Shown: piece by piece, positions 35,201-43,496 of the stretch
Layout of the letters: the number at the start of each line of letters is the position of its first letter
How positions within the stretch are numbered: position 1 is the first letter of the stretch
From: Lentilactobacillus senioris DSM 24302 = JCM 17472
GTDB taxonomy: Bacteria > Bacillota > Bacilli > Lactobacillales > Lactobacillaceae
Length of the DNA: 64,000 nt
NCBI RefSeq assembly: GCF_001436555.1
Contig: NZ_AYZR01000004.1
Coordinates: forward strand, 1-64,000
Direction: 5' to 3'
Notes under the pieces: model-generated
Told to the model about the DNA's origin: nothing
Database searches by the model: none
What the model saw: only the letters and a program-made list of their open reading frames with translations
Position numbers and translations under genes: made by a program

Positions 35201-35879
35201 CGTTCACCTCCACGATGTATCCCACGTTGCGAATCGTTTTAATCATACTATCAGCCGCAAATGGCTTTAGTTTTTTTCGGAGATTACTCATGTAAACTTC
35301 TACGACACTAAGCGAAGTTTCGGAATCAAATCCCCAAAGGCGATCAAAAATCTGTTCTTTAGTGATAATCATTTCCGGATTTTCTAACAGGTATTGAAGC
35401 AAATCAAATTCCTTACCTTTCAAATCCACTAACTGCCCAGCGACGGTTGTCGTATGCTTAGCCAAATCCAAAGTAATGGGGCCGCCCGAAACCGTAGTCT
35501 CTTTATTTAATTTTCCGGCGCGCTTAAGTAATGATTTCACCCGCATCAGTAATTCTTCTCGATGAAATGGCTTAGTTAAATAGTCATCGCTTCCCGCCTG
35601 AAATCCCTTTAACTTATCTACAATCGTATCTTTAGCAGTCAAAATTAGAACTGGAGTATCATTGCCAAATTGACGGATATTTTTAAGTAGTTCTAACCCA
35701 TCTTGGCCTGGCAACATAATATCTAAAATGATTAGGTCAATATCCGGTTCCAAGGCCATTTCTTCACCAGTATAACCATCGTAGGCGTTTTTCACCGTAA
35801 CGGTATCCGCTAAAAAATCAGCGAGTCCGCTAGCTAATTCTTTATTATCTTCGACAATCAAAATTGTTGGTTTATCCAT
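35178..35879 (-). CDS. OmpR-family response regulator
   Basis: 233 residues: a receiver with phospho-acceptor Asp53 (LIILDIMLPGQDG), switch Thr and Lys (LILTAKD, TKPF), then a winged-helix DNA-binding domain (FDLLQYLLENPEMIITKEQIFDRLWG, VRNVGYIV). Partner of the kinase downstream. A lipoprotein gene diverges 185 bases away, so it could be a target; TGTTAAC occurs twice (35894 and 35958 regions) in that spacer. Confidence 0.94.
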   Translation of the reverse strand: MDKPTILIVEDNKELASGLADFLADTVTVKNAYDGYTGEEMALEPDIDLIILDIMLPGQDGLELLKNIRQFGNDTPVLILTAKDTIVDKLKGFQAGSDDYLTKPFHREELLMRVKSLLKRAGKLNKETTVSGGPITLDLAKHTTTVAGQLVDLKGKEFDLLQYLLENPEMIITKEQIFDRLWGFDSETSLSVVEVYMSNLRKKLKPFAADSMIKTIRNVGYIVEVNDEGRESD

Positions 35880-36064
35880 ATCTTCACCTCATGTTAACTA
35901 TAGTAAATAGTTTTGCTTGTCAAAAGTCAAATGAGACCCTTTTCTTTTTTAAGTTTCATTTATGTTAACCTCTGATTTCAGTTTACCAAAGAATTATTAA
36001 TTCAAAGTTAAAGGGCTAGTATTCCCCTAATATTTATGATATTTTAACCGAAGAGGTGATATAT

Positions 36065-36613
36065 ATGAAAAAAGCAATTCGAATTTTAACTGCAGTTGGC
36101 GCTGCATTCGCGCTTGCCCTAGTCCTAGTTGGCTGCGGCAATTCTAAGTCTCAATCTAACGGTAGTAATGATAGTAGTAAAGCAAGTATGCAAAATACCA
36201 ATACAAATAATACCGATGCCAAAACGGCTTTAACTAGTGGTGGTAAACTTTGGTATATGGCCGGTAGTTTAAACGCCAAAAGTAAATCTGGCTTTGACGC
36301 CTACTACTTCAAAGGCAACAAGGTAACTATCTACGGTGTCGACAAAATTTACAAGAGTTTTGATGCCGCTAAAAAAGCCAATGCATTAGACAAACAAGGA
36401 ACTTTGACTTACAGCTTCAAAAACAAGTCAAAGACTCGCCCCGTAATCAGTATGAAGGGCCAACTAAGTGGGCTTGATATGGAGCAAACTATTAGCGTTA
36501 AAAAACCTGTTAGTGGTACTAACAAAGCTTCCGGCTTAAAAGTATCTGGTTACAAGGTGGTTCGAGATCTAGATTACGATAAAACTAATCAAGTTTTAGT
36601 AGCAGTTCAATAA
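36065..36613 (+). CDS. Lipoprotein of unknown function
   Basis: About 182 residues. The signal peptide ends ALVLVGC (lipid-anchored Cys), then a Ser/Asn-rich low-complexity linker and a ~130-residue domain (GGKLWYMAGSLNAKSKSGFDAYYFKGNKVTIYG) that I do not recognise. ATG 36065 has AGAGG 8 bases upstream; an in-frame GTG at 36056 overlaps that site. It diverges from the two-component system and ends in its own terminator. A regulon link to the kinase pair is a guess from position. Confidence 0.75.
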   Translation: MKKAIRILTAVGAAFALALVLVGCGNSKSQSNGSNDSSKASMQNTNTNNTDAKTALTSGGKLWYMAGSLNAKSKSGFDAYYFKGNKVTIYGVDKIYKSFDAAKKANALDKQGTLTYSFKNKSKTRPVISMKGQLSGLDMEQTISVKKPVSGTNKASGLKVSGYKVVRDLDYDKTNQVLVAVQ

Positions 36614-36616
36614 CAT

Positions 36617-36646
36617 AAAAAAGCATGCCACTTGGCATGCTTTTTT
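36617..36646. terminator. Bidirectional intrinsic terminator
   Basis: AAAAAAGCATGCC and GGCATGCTTTTTT around a 4-base loop, between convergent lipoprotein and pepC genes. Confidence 0.92.
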
Positions 36647-36648
36647 AT

Positions 36649-37974
36649 TTACGCAAGGGAGTCCCAGGCGGGTAATTCCACTGGTGCTTTAGTTAATAAT
36701 TCTCGTTGCGTGTCTGTTAGATATTTTTTATTCACAACCACTTCGTATACAAAGTCATTCATCCAATCAGCACTCATAGTAAAGTAGCCGTCTTCACCGT
36801 TTTTAGCGCCCCAAGAATTTTCAACTTTCCACTTAGTCACCTTATCTGCCACCACATCGGCACCGGTAAGGGTCATAGCATGAGAAACTTCTGCTTCGTG
36901 AGTTTCTAGTCGTTGAGCCTTAGTCATCTGCAGCTCTACCCCAAATAGTTCGGAATACCGGTACAAATTACTATCCAAATATCCCCGTTTCCGATCCATT
37001 TGTTGCATTACATCGTTACCAAACCAAACTGCTTGGCCATCTTGCAACTGAGCTAACGCTACCTGTTCCAACACGTCCATTTCCACGTTTAAAAATTGAA
37101 TTTGGCGACCGCCGACCACATTTTCTTCACTAGGTAATCGATATAATTGATTCAACGGTTTATCCGGTGAATTAGTCACCGTTACATACTCACTTAAATC
37201 CATATCAATATAATCTTGATAAAATTGTTGCGGGGTTAAGTCAGTTACCCGGTGATATTGCTTATCATCATCACGATACGTTAGGTCAAACTGCATTGGT
37301 GGTTCTCCTAAGGCATAGGCGGTAATTTTATAAGCAGTGGCTAACATTGCTTCTTTGGCCGCGATGATTTCAACGTCACTTTTTTCTTCCGCAATTAGTT
37401 GCCGTAATTGCAGGCCATCTTGTCTTAATTTCCGGTTAAGGGTGGCGGCCAAGGCACTAGTATCTTCAGAATTAGCTGTTTCTGGATAGGCACTAACCGG
37501 GACCACTCCGTATTTTTCAACTAGTGCTGCGGCCATATCCCATTGGCCACCATCATCATCTGGCATCTCAAAGTAAAAGCTCACTTCTCTATCGGAAAGT
37601 GGTCGATTAGCGGTAGCAATCACCCGATCGTAAAAAATGTTAGCCCGCTCGATTTTGTCCCAGAAAAAGAGGTATTTTTCAGAAAGTTCAAAGTTTTTCA
37701 CTTTATACTGTTTAGCAAATTGGTGTCGCAACATATTAGCAGCTGAAAATAACCAGCACCGTCCACTACGCTTTTGGTTAGTGACTTTGCCCGTTTCTAG
37801 TTCTAATGAAAATACCGGATCTAATCTTACTGCTGCTTGCGGATCAAATGCGGCTGCGTCAATTCCATTGTGTGTGATAGTTCTAGTTAATACTTCAGCA
37901 TTGGGCTCTTTATGCAAAGAATTGCTTAGTTTGTTTAATTCTGCTTTCTCTAACGGTTGACCAAACTGTGCCAT
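36649..37974 (-). CDS. pepC: Aminopeptidase C (bleomycin hydrolase family, C1B)
   Basis: About 442 residues from ATG 37974, chosen because GAAGGGA lies ~10 bases upstream; the longer reading frame has no ribosome binding site and crosses a terminator. The papain-like triad is intact: Cys in SGRCWLFSAANM, His in SHAMTLTGADVV and Asn in KVENSWG. PepC is a cytosolic hexameric aminopeptidase with broad specificity that degrades imported peptides. It is monocistronic. Confidence 0.95.
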   Translation of the reverse strand: MAQFGQPLEKAELNKLSNSLHKEPNAEVLTRTITHNGIDAAAFDPQAAVRLDPVFSLELETGKVTNQKRSGRCWLFSAANMLRHQFAKQYKVKNFELSEKYLFFWDKIERANIFYDRVIATANRPLSDREVSFYFEMPDDDGGQWDMAAALVEKYGVVPVSAYPETANSEDTSALAATLNRKLRQDGLQLRQLIAEEKSDVEIIAAKEAMLATAYKITAYALGEPPMQFDLTYRDDDKQYHRVTDLTPQQFYQDYIDMDLSEYVTVTNSPDKPLNQLYRLPSEENVVGGRQIQFLNVEMDVLEQVALAQLQDGQAVWFGNDVMQQMDRKRGYLDSNLYRYSELFGVELQMTKAQRLETHEAEVSHAMTLTGADVVADKVTKWKVENSWGAKNGEDGYFTMSADWMNDFVYEVVVNKKYLTDTQRELLTKAPVELPAWDSLA

Positions 37975-38007
37975 ACTATCATTTCCCTTCTGATCTATTT
38001 TGATGTG

Positions 38008-38034
38008 AAAAAAGCCGGCATCTGCCGACTTTTT
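38008..38034 (-). terminator. Terminator of the HTH/coiled-coil gene
   Basis: AAAAAGtCGGCA pairs with TGCCGgCTTTTT (read on the minus strand, one G-U pair) and overlaps the stop codon of the gene ending at 38033. It isolates that gene from pepC. Confidence 0.8.
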
Positions 38035-38605
38035 ATTTCTTTTGGCGACCAAATGGCCACCATCTTCTTTTGGTAGTGGTGCTAGTTGCATCTTCACTGC
38101 GAGGAGGTAACGGATTAATTTTTTCCGGTTCCGTTTCTTCCGATTGACTTTCTAACTTCACCTTGCCAGGCTTAGTTTCACTATCGGCCTGTGGTTGTTC
38201 TGCAGTTTCAATCGCCTGTACCTCTGCCTTGCTGGTTTCCAACTGCTTCATTCGTTGTTGAACATCCAACTGTAACTGTTGAGATTGGTCTAACAACTTA
38301 TGTAATTCAGCAATTTGACGATCCTTTTCCTTTAATTGATCAGACTGACTGGTCAATTGCTCGCTCAAGACACCTAGCTCTTGACGTGCCAAATCAACTT
38401 GATCGTCATCTTCAGCAGTGTCTTGTTCAGTGATTCCACTAGCTTTAAATTGTTCCTTTAGTTCCGCAACCCCTTCATCGGTAATTAAAATTTTATTACC
38501 TTGTTTTTCAGTTCGCGTTTTTCGGAACTCGTCCGTCATTCGTTTGCGAATGGCAGTTTTCGATACCCCAATTTCATCGGCAATATCTTTAATAGATTCT
38601 GACAT
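38033..38605 (-). CDS. HTH and coiled-coil protein (DUF536-like)
   Basis: About 190 residues from ATG 38605 (GAGGTGA 5 bases upstream). Residues 1-50 form a helix-turn-helix (SIKDIADEIGVSKTAIRKRMTDEF), followed by ~80 residues of heptad-rich, Gln/Asp/Leu coiled coil. A polar Glu/Pro tail ends in KRRWWPFGRQKK, a basic aromatic patch. This matches the DUF536-type proteins common in lactobacilli, sometimes plasmid-borne near replication genes. It probably binds DNA; partner unknown. Confidence 0.75.
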   Translation of the reverse strand: MSESIKDIADEIGVSKTAIRKRMTDEFRKTRTEKQGNKILITDEGVAELKEQFKASGITEQDTAEDDDQVDLARQELGVLSEQLTSQSDQLKEKDRQIAELHKLLDQSQQLQLDVQQRMKQLETSKAEVQAIETAEQPQADSETKPGKVKLESQSEETEPEKINPLPPRSEDATSTTTKRRWWPFGRQKK

Positions 38606-38655
38606 ACTGTTCACCTCGCTAAACATTATAGCACATCGCAAACTAGTTCGCGAAG

Positions 38656-39417
38656 TCAGTTTGCAAAATCGAGTTCTACCGGACAGTGATCGGAACCATA
38701 GACGTTAGTTAAGATTTCAGCCGCCTCAATTTTATCTTTCAAAATCTCACTCACTACAAAGTAATCAATCCGCCACCCCGAATTGTTTTCACGGGCATGG
38801 AATCGATAGCTCCACCAAGAATAAATCCCTGCTTTATTCGGATGCAGCAGTCTAAATGAGTCTACATAGCCCGCAGCTAACCAGTTACTAAAATCAGCTC
38901 GTTCTTCGTCTGAAAATCCTGGGTTATGATGATTGCTGGCAGGATTCTTCAGGTCGATTGGCTCATGTGCCACATTTAGATCTCCGCAGACCACCACTGG
39001 TTTAATCGCATTTAATTTTTGGAGATAAGCTAAAAAGACAGCGTCCCATTGTTGCCGAAATGCCAAGCGTTTTAACTTCGGTTGCGCATTGGGGGTATAA
39101 CAACAGACTACGTAATACTTAGGATACTCCGCAGTAATTACCCGCCCCTCATGGTCTAGCTCTTCATTACCAATATCAGTAGAAACGGATAACGGTTTTT
39201 CCTTGGTAAATATGGCGGTTCCAGAATACCCCTTACGTTCAGCAAAATTCCAATACTGGTGGTATCCAGGTAAATCCAGTTCAATTTGGCCCGCTTGCAC
39301 CTTAGTTTCTTGAATGCAAAAAACATCTGCATCTAGTTGGTTAAAGGTAGCCATAAAATCATGGGTGTTCACCGCTGCTCGAATTCCATTCACGTTCCAA
39401 GAGATTAACTTTGTCAT
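38656..39417 (-). CDS. exoA: Exodeoxyribonuclease III (AP endonuclease)
   Basis: 253 residues, the family length. KLISWNVNGIRAA, CIQETKVQ (metal-binding Glu), GDLNVAHEPIDLKNP, YSWWSYRF and GSDHCPVELD (Asp-His catalytic end) are all present. It cuts abasic sites in base excision repair and removes 3' blocks. It is upstream of the HTH gene with a 50-base gap, so may be cotranscribed. Confidence 0.95.
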   Translation of the reverse strand: MTKLISWNVNGIRAAVNTHDFMATFNQLDADVFCIQETKVQAGQIELDLPGYHQYWNFAERKGYSGTAIFTKEKPLSVSTDIGNEELDHEGRVITAEYPKYYVVCCYTPNAQPKLKRLAFRQQWDAVFLAYLQKLNAIKPVVVCGDLNVAHEPIDLKNPASNHHNPGFSDEERADFSNWLAAGYVDSFRLLHPNKAGIYSWWSYRFHARENNSGWRIDYFVVSEILKDKIEAAEILTNVYGSDHCPVELDFAN

Positions 39418-39519
39418 TAACTCCCCTCCTCAATTACCCCTAGTTTATCATAGCCTAGTTGGTGTGCTTGAAGAGATATGCTAAAATTGAAGCAGTTTAA
39501 TTTAAGTGAGGCAGTAAAT

Positions 39520-40161
39520 ATGAAAACCGTTTATTTAGTTCGTCACGGACAAACCCTTTTGAATCACTTCAATAAAATGCAGGGCTGGGTCGACTCCCCC
39601 TTAACCGAGTTAGGACAACAACAGGCAGCTACTACTGGTAATAAATTAGCTAACGTTGCCTTTTCATACGCCGCCAGTTCGGATTTAGGTCGAGCAATGG
39701 ATACTTTAGACATCATTTTGGCCCAGCAAACACAGCCCACTCCGATTCCTGAACGTCTTCTTGATTTAAGAGAGGCTTACTTCGGATCCTTTGAAGGTTT
39801 AGACTCTAAGTTAACCTGGAACATGATCGGTGGCCCCCAGGGCTTCCGTCATCAACCGGATTTAGTTGAACGGTACGGAATTCTTAAAATTCGCGATTTC
39901 ATGAATGCCGCCGACTCTTTTCACGAAGCAGAAACGGGTGAACAGTTAGCTCAACGAATTAACCAAGCACTAATTCATTTGAGCAACAGTTTAGAGGATG
40001 GCCAAGCAGCCATCGTAGTTAGTCACGGAACCTATATTAGGACCCTTGCTACCTTGTTGACTCCTGGACAACCAGTAATGCCTCAACCTAATAATGGTAG
40101 TATCACTAGGCTAGACGTTACAGATCCTAATAATGCTCAAATCATTAAATATAATGAATAA
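39520..40161 (+). CDS. Histidine phosphatase family protein (phosphoglycerate mutase-like)
   Basis: About 213 residues from ATG 39520, chosen over 39478 because GTGAGG lies upstream of it. The RHG motif VRHGQT carries the phospho-accepting His, and the second catalytic His is in VVVSHGTYIR. The acidic LREAYFGSFEG is conserved. The family includes cofactor-dependent phosphoglycerate mutases and broad phosphatases; the length and sequence suggest a phosphatase rather than the glycolytic enzyme. Confidence 0.85.
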   Translation: MKTVYLVRHGQTLLNHFNKMQGWVDSPLTELGQQQAATTGNKLANVAFSYAASSDLGRAMDTLDIILAQQTQPTPIPERLLDLREAYFGSFEGLDSKLTWNMIGGPQGFRHQPDLVERYGILKIRDFMNAADSFHEAETGEQLAQRINQALIHLSNSLEDGQAAIVVSHGTYIRTLATLLTPGQPVMPQPNNGSITRLDVTDPNNAQIIKYNE

Positions 40162-40162
40162 T

Positions 40163-40195
40163 AAAAAAGCCGGTACAATTTTGTACCAGCTTTTT
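40163..40195. terminator. Bidirectional intrinsic terminator
   Basis: AAAAAGC-GGTACAA pairs with TTGTACC-GCTTTTT, between convergent phosphatase and lepB genes. Confidence 0.88.
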
Positions 40196-40201
40196 AGCTA
40201 A

Positions 40202-40789
40202 TTAATATGCTAAATTATTAACATTATTTCGTTGAGTTTTATCAGTTTCCCAGAATGGAACCTTTACTACCCCGATAATGTTCTTCTTAGAGACAAAGCC
40301 CCAGTAGCGACCATCATTAGAAACACTTCGGTGGTCACCCATTACGAAGTACTGACCCTTGGGAACCTTGGTAACTCCATTATACTCACTCCATTGTGAT
40401 GAAAGGGACTTCAAATCCCAGTTACCAGTACCGGAAGTGCGTTCTGATTTGCTAATAAAGTTTTGCTTTACTAGCTTACCGTTAACGTATAAATCACCAT
40501 TCTTACTAGAAACGGTATCCCCTGGTAATCCAATTACTCGCTTAACGTAATCCGTGCCTTTAGTTTTAGCACTAGGATCTTCGCCATAGGCGTCGAACAC
40601 AATTACACTTAAATGTTTAATTGGCGCTTGTCGCCAAACGATCATTCGTTCATTATTTACTAAGTTAGGTTCCATTGAAGGTCCATCAACTCGAGCTACG
40701 GTAACAACAAATGCCCGTAATAAAAGAGCGATGATTAACCCAATTGCGATAGGGATAACCCAGCTGAGTATCTCTTTAACTGTTTTCAT
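40202..40789 (-). CDS. lepB: Signal peptidase I
   Basis: 195 residues from ATG 40789 (AAAGGAG upstream; a TTG three bases earlier is in frame). One N-terminal membrane helix (about 8-30) anchors an extracellular domain. Catalytic Ser38 lies in DGPSMEPN and Lys83 in YVKRVIGLPGD; box E GDHRSVSNDGRYWG is intact. It cleaves Sec signal peptides such as that of the S53 peptidase here. Confidence 0.94.
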   Translation of the reverse strand: MKTVKEILSWVIPIAIGLIIALLLRAFVVTVARVDGPSMEPNLVNNERMIVWRQAPIKHLSVIVFDAYGEDPSAKTKGTDYVKRVIGLPGDTVSSKNGDLYVNGKLVKQNFISKSERTSGTGNWDLKSLSSQWSEYNGVTKVPKGQYFVMGDHRSVSNDGRYWGFVSKKNIIGVVKVPFWETDKTQRNNVNNLAY

Positions 40790-40906
40790 CAACTAATACT
40801 CCTTTTATTTAACACCTCATTGAGACGTTAATTAATCATAATCGATTATACCATAAGTTAACCTACGGCTTAAAACTCCGAACTATCCACAAGAAAGAAG
40901 GCAATT

Positions 40907-42097
40907 ATGAACACCACTCCATCTACCGCCAAACGCGTTTGGTTAACCATTTTGTTAGGAACCATCAGCGCTACAGGCCCACTATCCATTGATTTATATT
41001 TACCTGCGTTACCTGAAATGAGCGCCTTTTTAAATGCCCCTGCGAGCTTAATTCAAATGAGCTTAAGCTCTTGTTTATTAGGACTAGCATTAGGTCAAAT
41101 CATTGCGGGGCCGCTAAGTGATAAATACGGTCGGAAAATTCCCTTAATAATTGGTTTTTCAATTTTTGGAATTACTTCTCTTTTAATTTCATTTAGTACT
41201 TCAGCATACATGCTGATCGGCTTAAGATTCGTTCAAGGGCTAGCAGGAGCTAGTGGTCAAGTACTATCTAGAGCAATTGCTAGAGACATGTTCTCCGGTC
41301 CCCTTCTTACCAAATTTTATGCCATGCTATCTGCAGTCAACGGTATTTTCCCAGTTATTTCTCCAGTCATTGGTGGCTTTTTAGTTAAATACACCGGTTG
41401 GAAAGGCATCTTTACTTTACTAGCTATTATTGGTCTAGTAGTCGTCATAGCCATTTTTGTCGGCCTACCTGAAACCTTGCCTGAAGATGCTAGAATTACT
41501 AGTAGTGCTATGTCCACAATTACAGACACCTTTAAGCTCTTAACCGATCGAGGATTCCTCCGGTTAATTATCCTAGCCGGTCTGATTTACGGAGCACTTT
41601 TTAGTTATATTTCCGCTTCTTCATTCGTTTTCCAAACAGAATTCCATATGTCCGTTCAAAAATTCAGTTTACTTTACGCTTTAAATGGGGTGGGAATTGC
41701 GTTAGGATCAGCACTTCCCGGACGCTTATCACAAAAATATTCCATCCTATCGCAAACTTGGTTTGCATTTACTGGTACCGGAATTTTAAGCTTAATTCTC
41801 TTGGCTAGTTCATTTATGTGGCATAATTTATTCCTCGTGATCGGCCTAGTATTTTTCATCGTTATCTTCATCGGAATGCTACTTACCACAATTACTTCTA
41901 TTATTATGAACAGTAACAGCAGTAATGCTGGTGGAACTTCTGCTTTAATGGGCGTATTTCAAAATGCCGTCAGTAGTTTAATGTCACCAATCGTCGGATT
42001 AATGGGGACTCATACCTATACACCAATGGCGGCCGCAATTGTCTTTTGTTGCGCAACCGGATTAAGCTTATTAAAGCGAGTTCGTTATAATCATTAA
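40907..42097 (+). CDS. Bcr/CflA family multidrug MFS exporter
   Basis: 396 residues with 12 membrane helices. The family pattern is clear: SIDLYLPALPEM in helix 1, GPLSDKYGRKIPLIIG after helix 2, and RFVQGLAGASGQVLSRAIARDM (motif C-like). It exports drugs by proton antiport; substrates are unknown. GAAGG precedes the ATG. Own terminator downstream. Confidence 0.9.
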   Translation: MNTTPSTAKRVWLTILLGTISATGPLSIDLYLPALPEMSAFLNAPASLIQMSLSSCLLGLALGQIIAGPLSDKYGRKIPLIIGFSIFGITSLLISFSTSAYMLIGLRFVQGLAGASGQVLSRAIARDMFSGPLLTKFYAMLSAVNGIFPVISPVIGGFLVKYTGWKGIFTLLAIIGLVVVIAIFVGLPETLPEDARITSSAMSTITDTFKLLTDRGFLRLIILAGLIYGALFSYISASSFVFQTEFHMSVQKFSLLYALNGVGIALGSALPGRLSQKYSILSQTWFAFTGTGILSLILLASSFMWHNLFLVIGLVFFIVIFIGMLLTTITSIIMNSNSSNAGGTSALMGVFQNAVSSLMSPIVGLMGTHTYTPMAAAIVFCCATGLSLLKRVRYNH

Positions 42098-42104
42098 TAC
42101 CCAC

Positions 42105-42135
42105 AAAAAAGCCACCGGACTGCGGTGGTTTTTTT
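42105..42135. terminator. Bidirectional intrinsic terminator
   Basis: AAAAAAGCCACCG pairs with CGGTGGTTTTTTT around GACTG-like loop bases. It ends the exporter gene and, on the minus strand, the arcT side transcript including the structured spacer. Confidence 0.88.
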
Positions 42136-42177
42136 GTAAGGGAGATATATATTAAGAATAGAGTGGAATAGATCAGA

Positions 42178-42318
42178 GTTGGCTTAATCAGGATGCTAAA
42201 TCCTTCGCTTGCCTTGTCGATTAGCTGCGGTCACCTCTTTGCAATCTATCAGATGTTTGAAGAAGTCAATTTGTAATTGACTATGCTGTAATAATAATCA
42301 TCCCGCCTTAATTCCAAC
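42178..42318. other. Structured spacer between exporter and arcT
   Basis: GTTGG-TTAA-GGATG (42178-42195) pairs with CATCC-TTAA-CCAAC (42299-42318), giving a 14-bp interrupted closing stem for ~140 bases. Inside, AGTCAATT/AATTGACT (42264-42282) forms a hairpin and CTAAATC/GATTAG another. No ORF fits. On the minus strand it would be ended by the terminator at 42105; no clear promoter is seen. It may be a 3'-UTR or an uncharacterised RNA. Confidence 0.45.
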
Positions 42319-42353
42319 TTAAAAAAAGAATACGAAATAGTTAAGGTCATCTC

Positions 42354-43475
42354 TTAATTGTATTGCCGTAAAAATTCAGATAATAATTTTAACCCAGTTT
42401 GTAGAACCTGGGTTGGGGCACAGTAACCTAACCGTACGTGTCCTGGTAAATCAAAGCGTTCTCCGGGAACTAACAACACTCCGGTTTCCTTTAATAATCG
42501 TAAACAAAATGCTTCTGTATCTTCGGAAATATCCAGACGCGGAAACGAGGTCGACACCATTTGCGGAGTAGCCAGTGAGACTCGAGGTTCTTGAGCTACC
42601 CAGTCCGTTAAGATCTTTAAATTACGAGTAACTAAATCACGGTTACGAGCTAGAACTTGATCACGATGCTGTAAAACATACGTTGCCACTAAATCTCCTA
42701 GTACGCCCCCGCAAATCATAGTATAGTCCCTAAACGTCCGGAAAATATTGGTTACTTCTGCATTTGAAGCCGTCCAACCAATTCGAATTCCGGGAACTGA
42801 ATAGGTTTTCGATAATGAATTAGTTGCAATTCCCCGGTCATACAAATCAACAATTGATTTGTAGTCCACATCAGTGGCTAATGGCTGATAAACTTCATCA
42901 ACTAAAACATACGCTCCTACTGTCTTAGCAATTGCAACTACTTGTTCCAAAAAGGTACGATCCAGTACGGTTCCCGTCGGATTATTAGCGTTATTTAAAC
43001 AAATCATTTTTGTGTCTGATCGTACTAATTCCTTTAATTTGGTCAAACTAGGTTGCCAGTCTTGATCTTCTTCGATCGGCCAAAAATCCACCTCTGCTCC
43101 TAAGGACTTAGGAATATCATACAATTGTTGATACGACGGATATTCAGCCACCACGTGGTCTCCAGAATTTAATAAAGCGTAAAGTACCAAGTGATTTGCG
43201 CCCGTGGCACCGTTAGTTTGCAAAATATTGTCAGCTGACATGTGATCATACAACTTGCTAACTTCTTGTTTAAATTCTGGGGACCCCTCAATATGACCGT
43301 AATTTAGTTTATTTTGCTTAAGGTCCGTTAATAATTGCTGCCCAGCAGGTGGATCAAAAGCCACTAGTTCTTCTAATGTCAACGACGCAATTGTACTTTG
43401 AGAAATATCATATTGAGCCTTAGTTTCCCATTCGTTTAACCATGCTTCTACGCCAAATCCAGCAATCTCTACCAT
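42354..43475 (-). CDS. arcT: Class I/II aminotransferase (ArcT-like)
   Basis: 373 residues with the fold-type I PLP signature. The lysine is in NSLSKTYSVPGIRIGW, with NNANNPTG, VDEVYQP and the N-terminal segment that matches the ArcT transaminases of the lactobacillal arc operons. GGAGGG precedes the ATG. It follows an ArcD-like antiporter gene by 21 bases, so they are cotranscribed. In other species arcT and arcD travel with arcABC; none of those is here. The amino acid substrate is unproven. Confidence 0.82.
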   Translation of the reverse strand: MVEIAGFGVEAWLNEWETKAQYDISQSTIASLTLEELVAFDPPAGQQLLTDLKQNKLNYGHIEGSPEFKQEVSKLYDHMSADNILQTNGATGANHLVLYALLNSGDHVVAEYPSYQQLYDIPKSLGAEVDFWPIEEDQDWQPSLTKLKELVRSDTKMICLNNANNPTGTVLDRTFLEQVVAIAKTVGAYVLVDEVYQPLATDVDYKSIVDLYDRGIATNSLSKTYSVPGIRIGWTASNAEVTNIFRTFRDYTMICGGVLGDLVATYVLQHRDQVLARNRDLVTRNLKILTDWVAQEPRVSLATPQMVSTSFPRLDISEDTEAFCLRLLKETGVLLVPGERFDLPGHVRLGYCAPTQVLQTGLKLLSEFLRQYN

Positions 43476-43496
43476 TATTCACCCTCCATTTATGCA

